Assembly (NCBI GenBank): GCA_902775835.1 | Contig: CACYNZ010000207.1 | Location: forward strand, 1-6,704 | Direction: 5' to 3' | Length of the DNA: 6,704 nt | Origin: an uncultured Eubacteriales bacterium | GTDB taxonomy: Bacteria > Bacillota_A > Clostridia > Christensenellales > Aristaeellaceae | Shown: piece after piece, positions 1 to 6,279 of the stretch | Layout of the letters: every line of letters begins with the position of its first letter | Numbering within the stretch: position 1 is the first letter of the stretch | Position numbers and translations under genes: made by a program | Notes under the pieces: generated by a model | Seen by the model: the letters and a program-made list of their open reading frames with translations, nothing else | Database searches by the model: none | Told to the model about the DNA's origin: nothing

Positions 1-275
1 TCCACCACTTTGGCAGCGGGGATCAGGTTGAAGTATACCAGAAGCGCGGAACCGAAGATGACCACAATGGCGCCGCCGCCCAGATAGCTCTTGATGATGG
101 GCGTATGATCGCCGATCCAGGCCAGGATATCGCCCACCACGATCATGAAGATAAAGCATCCGGTCATGCCGGCGGGAAGTACGCCGGTGTAGGTGGCAAT
201 CAGCACCACCGCGGTAATGATTGCGAATATCTGCCAGGGCAGATTGAAGAACGTCAGACCTTTTTTCTCAGCCAT
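1..275 (-). CDS. 2-hydroxycarboxylate transporter family protein (citrate/malate type), N-terminal part
   Basis: The first 91 residues are visible; the C-terminus lies beyond the left edge. The protein begins MAEKKGLTFFNLPWQIFAII and has three hydrophobic stretches, at about residues 14-30, 37-54 and 66-86, so it is an integral membrane protein. The segment GGGAIVVIFGSALLVYFNLIP (residues 66-86) resembles the start of 2HCT-family symporters (CitS, CitP, MaeN, MaeP), which import citrate or malate with Na+ or H+. ATG at 275 is preceded by GGGGTAGGA and no better start is seen. The gene starts 44 nt after the malic enzyme stop with no hairpin between, so the two are probably cotranscribed. That pairing favours malate as substrate, but citrate or another 2-hydroxy acid is possible because the substrate-binding half is not in the window. 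The family call is by recalled similarity only. Confidence 0.75.
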   Translation of the reverse strand, partial: MAEKKGLTFFNLPWQIFAIITAVVLIATYTGVLPAGMTGCFIFMIVVGDILAWIGDHTPIIKSYLGGGAIVVIFGSALLVYFNLIPAAKVV

Positions 276-319
276 GATTCCTACCCCATTTCTGTTCTAG
301 GTTTTTGGAATGCTCAGGT

Positions 320-1489
320 TTACAGGCGGGCCACACCGCTGTCCCTTGCCGCCTGTGCCACAGCCTTGGCCACGGCAGGTCCCACACGCTTGTCAAAAGC
401 GGCGGGCAGAATGTATTCGCTGTTCAGTTCCTCGGGAGACACCAGGTCAGCCAGCGCGTGGGACGCCGCCAGCTTCATCTCCAGATTGATGTCCTTCGCA
501 CGCACATCCAGTGCTCCGCGGAACAGTCCGGGGAATACCAGCACGTTGTTGATCTGGTTCGGATGATCGCTGCGCCCGGTGCCCACCACGGCCGCGCCGG
601 CTTCCTTCGCCTCATCCGGTTCGATCTCGGGCGTCGGATTGGCCATGGGGAATACGATGGCGCCCTTGTTCATGGACTGGATCATTTCCTTGGACACAAT
701 GTGCGGCGCGCTGACGCCGATGAACACATCCGCGCCTACCAGAGCATCCTTGAGCAGACCGCTGAACTTCTCCGGATTGGTGATGGCGGCCATCTCAGCC
801 TGGGCAGGATTCATTTCCACGCCCTCGCACAGAATGCCCTTGCGGTCCACCATCTTCAGGTGCTTCACGCCCAGGTCCATGATATGCCTGCCGATGGCAA
901 TGCCCGCGGAACCGGCGCCGTTGATGACCACCTTCACATCGCCGATCTCCTTGCCAACGACCCGCAGGGCATTGATCAGGGCAGCGCCCACCACAATGGC
1001 GGTGCCGTGCTGGTCATCATGGAAAACAGGAATATCGCAGATTTCCTTCAGTCTGCGCTCAATCTCGAAGCAGCGCGGAGCGGCAATGTCTTCCAGGTTG
1101 ATGCCGCCGAAGGATCCGGAAATCAGATAGATGGTCCGCACGATTTCATCCACATCCTTGGACCGGATGCAGATCGGGAATGCGTCCACATCTCCGAAGG
1201 ACTTGAACAGAGCGCACTTTCCCTCCATGACGGGCATGCCGGCTTCCGGACCGATGTCTCCCAGTCCGAGCACCGCCGTGCCGTCGGTGATCACAGCCAC
1301 CAGATTGTGCCTGCGGGTCAGCGTGAAGGACTTGTCATAATCCTTCTGGATCTCCAGACAGGGCTGGGCAACACCTGGGGTATAGGCCAGGGAAAGGTCT
1401 TCCTTGTTCTTGACGGGCACGCGGGAAACCACTTCAATCTTGCCCTGCCATTCTTCGTGCAGGCGCAGGGATTCTTCTGCATAATTCAT
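320..1489 (-). CDS. Malic enzyme (NAD(P)-dependent, oxaloacetate-decarboxylating type)
   Basis: This cytoplasmic enzyme oxidatively decarboxylates malate to pyruvate and CO2, reducing NAD(P)+. At 389 residues it is the usual size of the short bacterial malic enzymes (YtsJ/MaeE-like) and has no C-terminal phosphotransacetylase domain. Visible motifs are the catalytic tyrosine in AYTPGVA (Tyr36), the catalytic lysine in [12 protein letters not shown] (Lys91), metal ligands in NLEDIAAP (Glu133, Asp134) and FHDDQHGTA (Asp158/159), the Rossmann loop GAGSAG (191-196) with VDRKG after strand 2 (Asp215), and the ANPTPEIEP and [11 protein letters not shown] blocks near residues 283-321. The frame stays open to an ATG at 1576, but that start has no ribosome site. 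ATG 1489 has a perfect AGGAGG seven bases upstream and gives the usual family N-terminus. It has its own promoter and long leader, and the 2HCT transporter follows directly. Cofactor preference cannot be read with certainty. Confidence 0.95.
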   Translation of the reverse strand: MNYAEESLRLHEEWQGKIEVVSRVPVKNKEDLSLAYTPGVAQPCLEIQKDYDKSFTLTRRHNLVAVITDGTAVLGLGDIGPEAGMPVMEGKCALFKSFGDVDAFPICIRSKDVDEIVRTIYLISGSFGGINLEDIAAPRCFEIERRLKEICDIPVFHDDQHGTAIVVGAALINALRVVGKEIGDVKVVINGAGSAGIAIGRHIMDLGVKHLKMVDRKGILCEGVEMNPAQAEMAAITNPEKFSGLLKDALVGADVFIGVSAPHIVSKEMIQSMNKGAIVFPMANPTPEIEPDEAKEAGAAVVGTGRSDHPNQINNVLVFPGLFRGALDVRAKDINLEMKLAASHALADLVSPEELNSEYILPAAFDKRVGPAVAKAVAQAARDSGVARL

Positions 1490-1496
1490 ATCTTGT

Positions 1497-1502
1497 CCTC
1501 CT
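1497..1502 (-). promoter_or_regulatory. Ribosome binding site of malic enzyme
   Basis: A perfect AGGAGG lies seven bases before ATG 1489. It decides the start against the upstream in-frame ATG at 1576, which has no purine-rich site before it. Confidence 0.85.
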
Positions 1503-1530
1503 AACATATTACTGCGGCCGTTCCAGCCTG

Positions 1531-1644
1531 TTACGGACTGCAAAAAACCATTTTCCGGCAATTCTGTTGTATCCATGATTGGCTTTCCCAGGGCGGCTCA
1601 TACCATCGACATTCCTCCTCCGCTGGAAAGATCATCGTTTCCAT
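1531..1644 (-). CDS. Candidate small Trp-rich ORF in the malic enzyme leader (unrecognised)
   Basis: I do not recognise this 37-codon frame. It runs from METMIFPAEE to KMVFCSP and ends 41 nt before the malic enzyme ATG. It has three tryptophans at five-residue spacing (Trp14, Trp19, Trp24), a PPWES stretch and three cysteines (12, 29, 35). It has no signal peptide or membrane segment. The predicted +1 of the upstream promoter falls at about 1644-1646, so the ATG would sit at the very 5' end of the message, that is, be leaderless. A longer form from ATG 1692 (53 codons, with GGAGGG twelve bases upstream) would need another promoter. It could be a real small protein, a leader peptide, or a chance frame. 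Other short frames overlap it (1598-1606 and 1509-1601), which lowers confidence. Confidence 0.25.
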   Translation of the reverse strand: METMIFPAEEECRWYEPPWESQSWIQQNCRKMVFCSP

Positions 1645-1652
1645 CAGAAGAG

Positions 1653-1681
1653 AGTATAACAGATTTATATGATCTGGTAAA
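1653..1681 (-). promoter_or_regulatory. Predicted sigma-A promoter for malic enzyme and transporter
   Basis: Reading the minus strand, TTTACC (1676-1681, 4/6 to TTGACA) is followed by a 17-base spacer and TATACT (1653-1658, 5/6 to TATAAT). TG one base before the -10 makes an extended -10 (TGTTATACT). Transcription would start near 1644-1646, leaving a leader of about 155 nt before malic enzyme. The area is AT-rich compared with its flanks, and it lies after the argD terminator, so this unit is likely separate from the arg operon. Confidence 0.65.
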
Positions 1682-1756
1682 TATTTTGCCATGAAATACT
1701 TTTTCCCTCCGGACTGTGTCTGCACATTCCGGCTGTCCCGCGGTCCTCTCCGGATA

Positions 1757-1787
1757 CAAAAAAACTGCGGACACTGCCGCAGTTTTC
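1757..1787 (-). terminator. Intrinsic terminator after argD
   Basis: A perfect 10-bp inverted repeat pairs 1761-1770 with 1777-1786 around a 6-base loop. On the minus strand it reads AAAACTGCGG, loop, CCGCAGTTTT and continues into a T run (seven T in total). It begins 8 bases after the argD stop. It separates the arg operon from the malic enzyme unit. Confidence 0.9.
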
Positions 1788-1794
1788 AGTCATT

Positions 1795-2964
1795 TCATAT
1801 GGTTCCCGCGATGACTCCGCAGAGAATATCCATTGCTTCCTCCAGAACGGGCATGGGAATGTTCAGGGCCGGGAGCAGCCGCACCCTGTCCTTGGCCGTA
1901 AGGCAGAGTATGCCATGCTCCATGCCGGAGCGGACCACATCCCCCGCCGCCTTTTCCGTGCAAATGCCCACCATCAGGCCCAGTCCGCTGACCATGTTCA
2001 CGCCGGGCGTTTCGGAAAGCCTTCCGCGCACGTATTTGCTCTTTTCCTGAACTGTCTTCAGGAACGGCGCATCCAGCCGCTCCAGAATGCTCAGCGCCGC
2101 CGCGCAGCACACGGGATTCCCGCCGAAGGTGGACCCGTGATCGCCGAAGCCCAGCACGTCCTGGACTTTTTCCCCGAGCATCGTGGCGCCCAGGGGCAGG
2201 CCGCCGGCCAGGCCCTTGGCGGTGGAAACCACATCCGGCATAATGCCGTAATGCATGTATGCATACAGCTCTCCGGTACGCCCGTTGCCTGTCTGCACTT
2301 CATCGATCATGAGAAGAATGCCCTGCTTCTCCGTATAATCGCGCAGCCACTGCAGGTAATAGGGGGAAAGCGCGATCACGCCGCCCTCGCCCTGCACGCA
2401 TTCCACCAGCACGGCTGCCACCGGCGTGGATGCGCACAGCTGTTCCAGTTCTTCCCGGTTTCCCGCCTCCACATGGGCAAACCCCGGAGTCAGCGGCTGG
2501 AAGAGCTCATGATAGTGGTCCTGGCCCGTAGCCGCCAGCGTGGTCAGCGTCCGCCCGTGAAAGCTGTTTTTCAGCGTCACAATGGTATAGCAGTCCGCGC
2601 CCCGGTGCTCCATGGCATATTTTCTTGCCACCTTGATGGCGCACTCATTGGCTTCCGCTCCGGAATTGGAAAAGAACACCTTCTTCATGCCGGTGCGCGC
2701 GCACAGCATTTCCGCCAGACGTGCGCAGGGTTCGGTGTAATACAGGTTCGACATATGCTGAACCTGACCGATCTGCTGCACCACGGCCTGCTTCCATGCT
2801 TCATCCCCTATGCCGAAGGAAGTCACCGCAATGCCGGATCCCAGGTCAATATACCGCTTTCCGTTTTCATCATAGACCTCGGAGCCGCTGCCCCGGACGA
2901 TCTGCACGGGAAACCGGTTGTATGTCCCGGCCACATAGGTTTTGTCCAGGCTTTTAATGTCCAT
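1795..2964 (-). CDS. argD: Acetylornithine aminotransferase
   Basis: This cytoplasmic PLP enzyme (class III aminotransferase) transfers an amino group from glutamate to N-acetylglutamate semialdehyde, giving N-acetylornithine. The 389 residues match the family's usual 380-400. Visible motifs are NSGAEANE (100-107) for cofactor phosphate binding, SFHGRT (134-139), ECVQGEGG (188-195), IDEVQTGNGRTG (220-231) with the PLP-ring aspartate Asp221, the Schiff-base lysine Lys250 in STAKGLAGGLPLGA, and GSTFGGNP (277-284). The frame stays open to an ATG at 3003, but ATG 2964 has GGGGAGGGG six bases upstream and gives a normal N-terminus. The start overlaps the end of argB by 11 bases, so translation is probably coupled. 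It is the last gene of the argCJBD operon and is followed by a terminator. Related class III enzymes (succinylornithine or ornithine aminotransferase) look similar, but the context supports ArgD. Confidence 0.95.
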   Translation of the reverse strand: MDIKSLDKTYVAGTYNRFPVQIVRGSGSEVYDENGKRYIDLGSGIAVTSFGIGDEAWKQAVVQQIGQVQHMSNLYYTEPCARLAEMLCARTGMKKVFFSNSGAEANECAIKVARKYAMEHRGADCYTIVTLKNSFHGRTLTTLAATGQDHYHELFQPLTPGFAHVEAGNREELEQLCASTPVAAVLVECVQGEGGVIALSPYYLQWLRDYTEKQGILLMIDEVQTGNGRTGELYAYMHYGIMPDVVSTAKGLAGGLPLGATMLGEKVQDVLGFGDHGSTFGGNPVCCAAALSILERLDAPFLKTVQEKSKYVRGRLSETPGVNMVSGLGLMVGICTEKAAGDVVRSGMEHGILCLTAKDRVRLLPALNIPMPVLEEAMDILCGVIAGTI

Positions 2965-3832
2965 ACTCTTCCCCTCCCCGGATCCAGGTGCCGGCACCTT
3001 CATTGGTCAGAAGCTCGGTGACAATGGAATGCGGGACGCGCCCGTCCATGATGACCACGTTCCGCACGCCTTCCCGGATGGCCTCAATGCAGCAGTCCAC
3101 CTTGGGAATCATGCCGCCGGAAATCACGCCTTCTTCATACAGTTCCTTCGCCTGGGGCACCGTCAGTTCCGGAATCAGGGAGGAAGGATCATCCTTGTCC
3201 CTGAGCACGCCCGCGATGTCGGTCATGAGAATCAGACGCTCCGCGTGCAGCGCGCCGGCGATATAGGCGGAAGCCGTATCCCCGTTGATATTGTAGGCAT
3301 GCCCCTCCCGGTCGCAGCCCACGGTGGCAATCACCGGAATATAGCCGTTGGAGAGAATGTCCATGACCGGCTTGATATGGATCTTGGTGACCTGACCCAC
3401 ATACCCCAGGCGCGGGTCTTTCTGCTGCGCCTCAATCAGGCGTCCGTCAATGCCGGACACGCCGATGGCCCGTCCGCCCTTCATCTCCAGAAGATTCACC
3501 AGCGTCTTGTTCACCTTGCCCGCCAGCACCATCTGGACGATGTCCATGGTTTCCTGATCCGTGACCCGGAGTCCGTCCACAAACTGCGGCTTTGCGCCCA
3601 GGCGCTTCGTCAGATCGCTGATCTCCGGCCCGCCGCCGTGAACCAGCACAATCTTGACGCCGATGAGCCAGAGCAGCACGATGTCTTCCATCACCTGCTG
3701 CTTCAGGCTTTCATTGATCATGGCGTTGCCGCCGTACTTGACCACCACCACTTTTCCCGTATACCGCTTGATATACGGCAGGGCCTGAATCAGTACCTCA
3801 GCCCGCTCTTCCTTGGAGAAACTTCCGTCCAT
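2954..3832 (-). CDS. argB: Acetylglutamate kinase, probably arginine-sensitive type
   Basis: It phosphorylates N-acetylglutamate with ATP, the second step of ornithine synthesis, in the cytoplasm. The product is 292 residues. Amino-acid-kinase motifs are VVVKYGGNAM (29-38, Lys32), VHGGGPE (64-70), GLRVTD (87-92), NINGDTASAYIA (181-192), MTDIAGV (203-209) and SGGMIPKV (238-245, Lys244). The residues before the first lysine motif (KEERAEVLIQALPYIKRYTGK) match the extra N-terminal helix of hexameric, arginine-inhibited kinases, and HSIVTELLTNEGAGT (268-282) matches their C-terminal arginine-site block. Inhibition by arginine is therefore inferred. ATG 3832 was chosen over ATG 3859 because GAGGAAG sits five bases upstream and overlaps the argJ stop, leaving a 10-base gap. 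The 3' end overlaps argD. Confidence 0.96.
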   Translation of the reverse strand: MDGSFSKEERAEVLIQALPYIKRYTGKVVVVKYGGNAMINESLKQQVMEDIVLLWLIGVKIVLVHGGGPEISDLTKRLGAKPQFVDGLRVTDQETMDIVQMVLAGKVNKTLVNLLEMKGGRAIGVSGIDGRLIEAQQKDPRLGYVGQVTKIHIKPVMDILSNGYIPVIATVGCDREGHAYNINGDTASAYIAGALHAERLILMTDIAGVLRDKDDPSSLIPELTVPQAKELYEEGVISGGMIPKVDCCIEAIREGVRNVVIMDGRVPHSIVTELLTNEGAGTWIRGGEEYGH

Positions 3833-3837
3833 CTTTT

Positions 3838-3844
3838 CTTCCTC
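3838..3844 (-). promoter_or_regulatory. Ribosome binding site of argB overlapping the argJ stop
   Basis: The minus strand reads TGAGGAAG: the argJ TGA stop runs into GAGGAAG, which is five bases before ATG 3832. It supports that start over ATG 3859 and suggests that a ribosome ending argJ can restart on argB. Confidence 0.6.
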
Positions 3845-5057
3845 ACGTCCGGTAATCACCGTTGATTTTCACATAATCGTACGTCAGGTCACAGCCCCAT
3901 GCCTGGGACTCGACGCAGCCGCTGTTGAGGCCGACCTGAATGGAGATTTCATTCTCCGAGAGAATCTCCTTGGCCTTTTCCTCGGAAAAGTCAATGCCGC
4001 TGCCATGCTCGCATACCGGAATCCGTCCGGCGCGGCTCTCAAAGGCCACATCAATCCTGTCCACGTCCACATCAGCCCCGCTGTACCCGATGGCACACAG
4101 GACCCGGCCCCAGTTGGCGTCCGCGCCGAACATGGCCGCCTTCAGCAGGCTCGAGCAGATGACGGACTTGGCCACCGTCCTTGCCGTGGCAAGATCCGGC
4201 GCCCCGCTGACGGTGCACTCCAGGAGCTTTGTGGCGCCTTCGCCGTCCCCGGCGATCATGCGGCACAGTGCCATGTTCACCGTATTGAGCGCTTTCATGA
4301 ACACGGCAAAGTCCTCGCCGTCCGCGCAGATTTCCTCATTGCCCGCCATGCCGTTGGCCATGAGCACCACCATGTCATTGGTGGAGGTATCCCCGTCCAC
4401 GCTCACCATGTTGAAGGTGCTGGCGATATCCCCGGACAGGGCTTTTTTCAGCATGTCCTGGGAAATCTGCACATCACTGGTCAGGAACACCAGCATGGTG
4501 GCCATATTGGGATGGATCATGCCGCTGCCCTTGGCAATGCCGCCGATGTGGCAGGTCTTTCCGTTCAGCTCAAAGGCCACGGCCACTTCCTTTTTCTTTG
4601 TATCCGTGGTCATGATGCCCTGAGCGCACGCGTCACTGCCCTCTCTGGACAGGCCCTCCACCAGTGCCGGCAGTCCCTGCCGGATGGGATCCAGGTTCAG
4701 CGGCTGTCCGATGACGCCGGTGGAGGCCACAGCCACCTGTTCCGGCTGAATATGCAGCGCATCCGCCACCAGAGAGCACATGCCCTCGGCGATCTCGATG
4801 CCGTTGGCATTGCAGGTATTGGCATTGCCGCTGTTGCAGATCACCGCCCGGATCTTTCCCTGGTCAATATGCTTCTTGGTCACCTTCAGCGGTGCGCCCT
4901 TGACCAGGTTGGTGGTATAGACCGCTGCCGCCGTGGCTTCCGTTTCGGAAACAATCAGCGAAAGGTCCTTCTTGGAATGATTCTTCCGGATGCCGCAGTG
5001 GACACCCGAAGCCGTATATCCTTTTGCAGCGCATACGCCGCCTTCCACAAAATGCAT
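3843..5057 (-). CDS. argJ: Glutamate N-acetyltransferase / amino-acid acetyltransferase (ornithine acetyltransferase)
   Basis: ArgJ moves the acetyl group from N-acetylornithine to glutamate, releasing ornithine and regenerating N-acetylglutamate; some members also acetylate glutamate from acetyl-CoA. The 404 residues match the family. The self-cleavage block KGSGMIHPNMATML (176-189) is intact. Cleavage before Thr187 (codon 4497-4499) would give an alpha chain of 186 and a beta chain of 218 residues, with Thr187 as nucleophile. The oxyanion-hole block STGVIG (112-117), DGEGATK (271-277), NWGRVLCAIGYSG (315-327) and the C-terminal INGDYRT, whose Asn399 and Thr404 line the substrate pocket in the family, are all present. 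ATG 5057 follows AAGGTG by seven bases and lies 4 bases after the argC stop. No argA is visible here, so a bifunctional enzyme is possible, but the sequence alone does not settle this. Confidence 0.96.
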   Translation of the reverse strand: MHFVEGGVCAAKGYTASGVHCGIRKNHSKKDLSLIVSETEATAAAVYTTNLVKGAPLKVTKKHIDQGKIRAVICNSGNANTCNANGIEIAEGMCSLVADALHIQPEQVAVASTGVIGQPLNLDPIRQGLPALVEGLSREGSDACAQGIMTTDTKKKEVAVAFELNGKTCHIGGIAKGSGMIHPNMATMLVFLTSDVQISQDMLKKALSGDIASTFNMVSVDGDTSTNDMVVLMANGMAGNEEICADGEDFAVFMKALNTVNMALCRMIAGDGEGATKLLECTVSGAPDLATARTVAKSVICSSLLKAAMFGADANWGRVLCAIGYSGADVDVDRIDVAFESRAGRIPVCEHGSGIDFSEEKAKEILSENEISIQVGLNSGCVESQAWGCDLTYDYVKINGDYRT

Positions 5058-5061
5058 ATCC

Positions 5062-5991
5062 TTACACCTTCAGTCCTGTAGTTTCATCCACGCCCAGCAC
5101 CAGATTCATGTTCTGAATCGCCGCCCCGGACGCGCCCTTGCCGAGATTGTCAAAGCGGGAAACGAGCAGTACGCGCTCCCCGCTGCCGCAGACCGTCACT
5201 TCCATGTCATCCCGGCCGGCCATGCTGCCCGCCGACATGAACCCTGCCTCATCCGTCCCCTTTCGGAAGCGGATCAGCCCTTCCCGGTAAAAGGCCGCGT
5301 ACAGTTCCTCAATATCCTCCGGACTTCCCTTCAGCCACTGCCGGTGCAGCGGCACCACCACTTCCATGCCCTGGGCAAAGGCGCCTACCACGGGGCAGAA
5401 CACCGGGGCATTGTTAAGACCAGTGAAATGCACCATTTCCGGCAGATGCTTGTGCGTCTGCCCCAGGGCATACATTCTCGGGGCCTCCAGCGCCTGCTTC
5501 CGGGCGTCGTCCTCATAGTCCGCAATCATCTTTTTCCCGCCGCCCGTATACCCGGTCAGCGACATGCAGCTCAGCAGGCAGTCATGGTCCAGCAGTCCGG
5601 CCCCCACCAGAGGCGCCACCAGCGCGATAAACCCGCTGGCATGGCATCCGGGGTTCGCGATCCTGTGCGCGCGCCGGATCTTTTCCCGCATGCCCGGGAG
5701 CTCGGCAAACCCGTACACCCAGTCCGGATCAACGCGGAATGCCGTGGATGTATCAATCACCACCGTATCCTCCCCGATCCACGCGGAAGCTTCCCGGGAG
5801 GCATCATCCGGCAGACACAGGAACACGATGTCCGCGGCCTGCATGGCCTTTTTCCGTTCATCCGGATCCCGCCTGAGCGCGTCCGGAATATGAATCAGTT
5901 CAATATCCTCCCGTTCCTTCAGCCGGTCCGCGATTCTCAGACCTGTCGTTCCGGAACTCCCATCGATCAGCACTTTCTTCGGACTCTGCAT
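5062..5991 (-). CDS. argC: N-acetyl-gamma-glutamyl-phosphate reductase, short (type 2) form
   Basis: It reduces N-acetylglutamyl phosphate to the semialdehyde with NADPH, in the cytoplasm. At 309 residues it is shorter than the common form (about 340-350). Its N-terminus VLIDGSSGTTGLRIADRL (7-24) matches the less common type 2 ArgC, whose start is IDGxxGTTGLxI, rather than the type 1 pattern. Other motifs are VIDTSTAFR (78-86), the catalytic cysteine Cys116 in ANPGCHASG, a likely catalytic histidine in GQTHKHLPEM (177-186; His180 or His182), and DNLGKGASGAAIQNMNLVLG (281-300). ATG 5991 is the first start after an in-frame TGA 18 bases upstream. GGAAG lies ten bases before it, a slightly long spacing. 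It is the first gene of the arg operon, about 75 nt after the predicted transcription start. The argJ ribosome site lies within its last codons. Confidence 0.95.
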   Translation of the reverse strand: MQSPKKVLIDGSSGTTGLRIADRLKEREDIELIHIPDALRRDPDERKKAMQAADIVFLCLPDDASREASAWIGEDTVVIDTSTAFRVDPDWVYGFAELPGMREKIRRAHRIANPGCHASGFIALVAPLVGAGLLDHDCLLSCMSLTGYTGGGKKMIADYEDDARKQALEAPRMYALGQTHKHLPEMVHFTGLNNAPVFCPVVGAFAQGMEVVVPLHRQWLKGSPEDIEELYAAFYREGLIRFRKGTDEAGFMSAGSMAGRDDMEVTVCGSGERVLLVSRFDNLGKGASGAAIQNMNLVLGVDETTGLKV

Positions 5992-6056
5992 GGCTGCCGC
6001 TCTTCCTTTTCACCCGTTCCGGCACGGACACGCCGGGTCGAAAAGTTCCTCCTCTT

Positions 6057-6080
6057 CGAATAATTATGCATGATTATACA
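6057..6080 (-). promoter_or_regulatory. Candidate ARG boxes (ArgR/AhrC operator) over the argC -10
   Basis: Two overlapping palindromic matches to the ARG box core TGAATWWWWATTCA are seen: TGCATGATTATACA (6067-6080, 8 of the 10 outer positions) and CGAATAATTATGCA (6057-6070, 8 of 10 with a fully A/T centre). Together they cover the -10 element and the likely +1, where a repressor would block transcription. Which register is bound cannot be told from sequence. Confidence 0.5.
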
Positions 6081-6100
6081 GCTTTTCCCTTATCAGTCAA
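6073..6100 (-). promoter_or_regulatory. Strong predicted promoter of the argCJBD operon
   Basis: The minus strand reads TTGACT (6095-6100, 5/6), a 16-base spacer and TATAAT (6073-6078, 6/6). The start would be near 6066, giving a leader of about 75 nt. The leader contains an AGGAGG with no start codon in range, and a 5-bp GC hairpin (CCGGC/GCCGG). Confidence 0.8.
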
Positions 6101-6108
6101 GGTATAAT

Positions 6109-6122
6109 TGCATAAATTCTCA
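6109..6122 (-). promoter_or_regulatory. Candidate upstream ARG box
   Basis: TGCATAAATTCTCA (plus-strand reading) matches 7 of 10 outer positions of the ARG box core and has an all-A/T centre. It lies just upstream of the -35. Its centre is 42 bp from that of the 6067-6080 box, four helical turns, so both would face the same side of the DNA. Confidence 0.35.
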
Positions 6123-6211
6123 TGATTATTTTTGTATTTATTCATCCAGGTGGGTATTTTCCCATAAAACCCATCGCCTTTGGAACCCCGTTTCCCGGAT
6201 CAGACAAATCA

Positions 6212-6233
6212 TTTCTGAAACCGGTTTCAGAAA
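6212..6233. promoter_or_regulatory. Perfect 22-bp palindrome, LacI/CcpA-type operator candidate
   Basis: TTTCTGAAACC followed by its exact reverse complement GGTTTCAGAAA. The central 14 bases TGAAACCGGTTTCA (6216-6229) fit the catabolite-responsive element consensus TGWAANCGNTNWCA at every fixed position. There is no T run after it, so it is not a terminator. It lies about 112 bp upstream of the argC -35, downstream of the UroD-like gene's terminator. The protein that binds it is unknown. Confidence 0.55.
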
Positions 6234-6242
6234 CAGGCATAC

Positions 6243-6271
6243 AAAAAGGAGACATGCATGCGCATGCCTCC
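6243..6271 (-). terminator. Intrinsic terminator after the UroD-like gene
   Basis: On the minus strand GGAGGCATG (6263-6271) pairs with CATGTCTCC (6248-6256), a 9-bp stem with one G-U pair and a 6-base loop, followed by TTTTT (6243-6247). It starts 8 bases after the stop of the gene at 6280, separating it from the arg operon. Confidence 0.8.
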
Positions 6272-6279
6272 CGGATCAT

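Noticed and set aside
305..1504. Plus-strand open frame (399 codons) opposite malic enzyme.
   Set aside because: It is antisense to a gene with all catalytic motifs, has low-complexity His/Ala/Gly composition and no convincing ribosome site.
1490..1576. In-frame N-terminal extension of malic enzyme from ATG 1576.
   Set aside because: ATG 1576 has no ribosome site, the extra 29 residues do not resemble the family, and a perfect AGGAGG precedes ATG 1489.
1630..1643. cre-like sequence TGGAAACGATGATC at the malic enzyme transcription start.
   Set aside because: It has three mismatches to the fixed consensus positions, including both bases at the right end, so it is weak compared with the perfect site at 6216-6229.
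2965..3003. In-frame N-terminal extension of argD from ATG 3003.
   Set aside because: It would overlap argB by 50 bases and add a Gly/Pro-rich stretch not typical of ArgD. ATG 2964 has a strong ribosome site.
1915..3021. Plus-strand open frames opposite argD (1915-3021), argB (2942-3865) and argC (4990-6063).
   Set aside because: They are antisense shadows of well-supported genes, with no recognisable domain and no promoter on the plus strand.
3813..5081. Long plus-strand open frame (422 codons) opposite argJ.
   Set aside because: It is the mirror of a GC-rich coding gene. It is His/Gly/Ala-rich, matches no family I know, and the minus strand carries complete ArgJ motifs.
6103..6108. TATAAT on the plus strand, suggesting a divergent promoter.
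   Set aside because: No -35-like hexamer lies 16-18 bases upstream, there is no extended -10, and no credible plus-strand gene follows.
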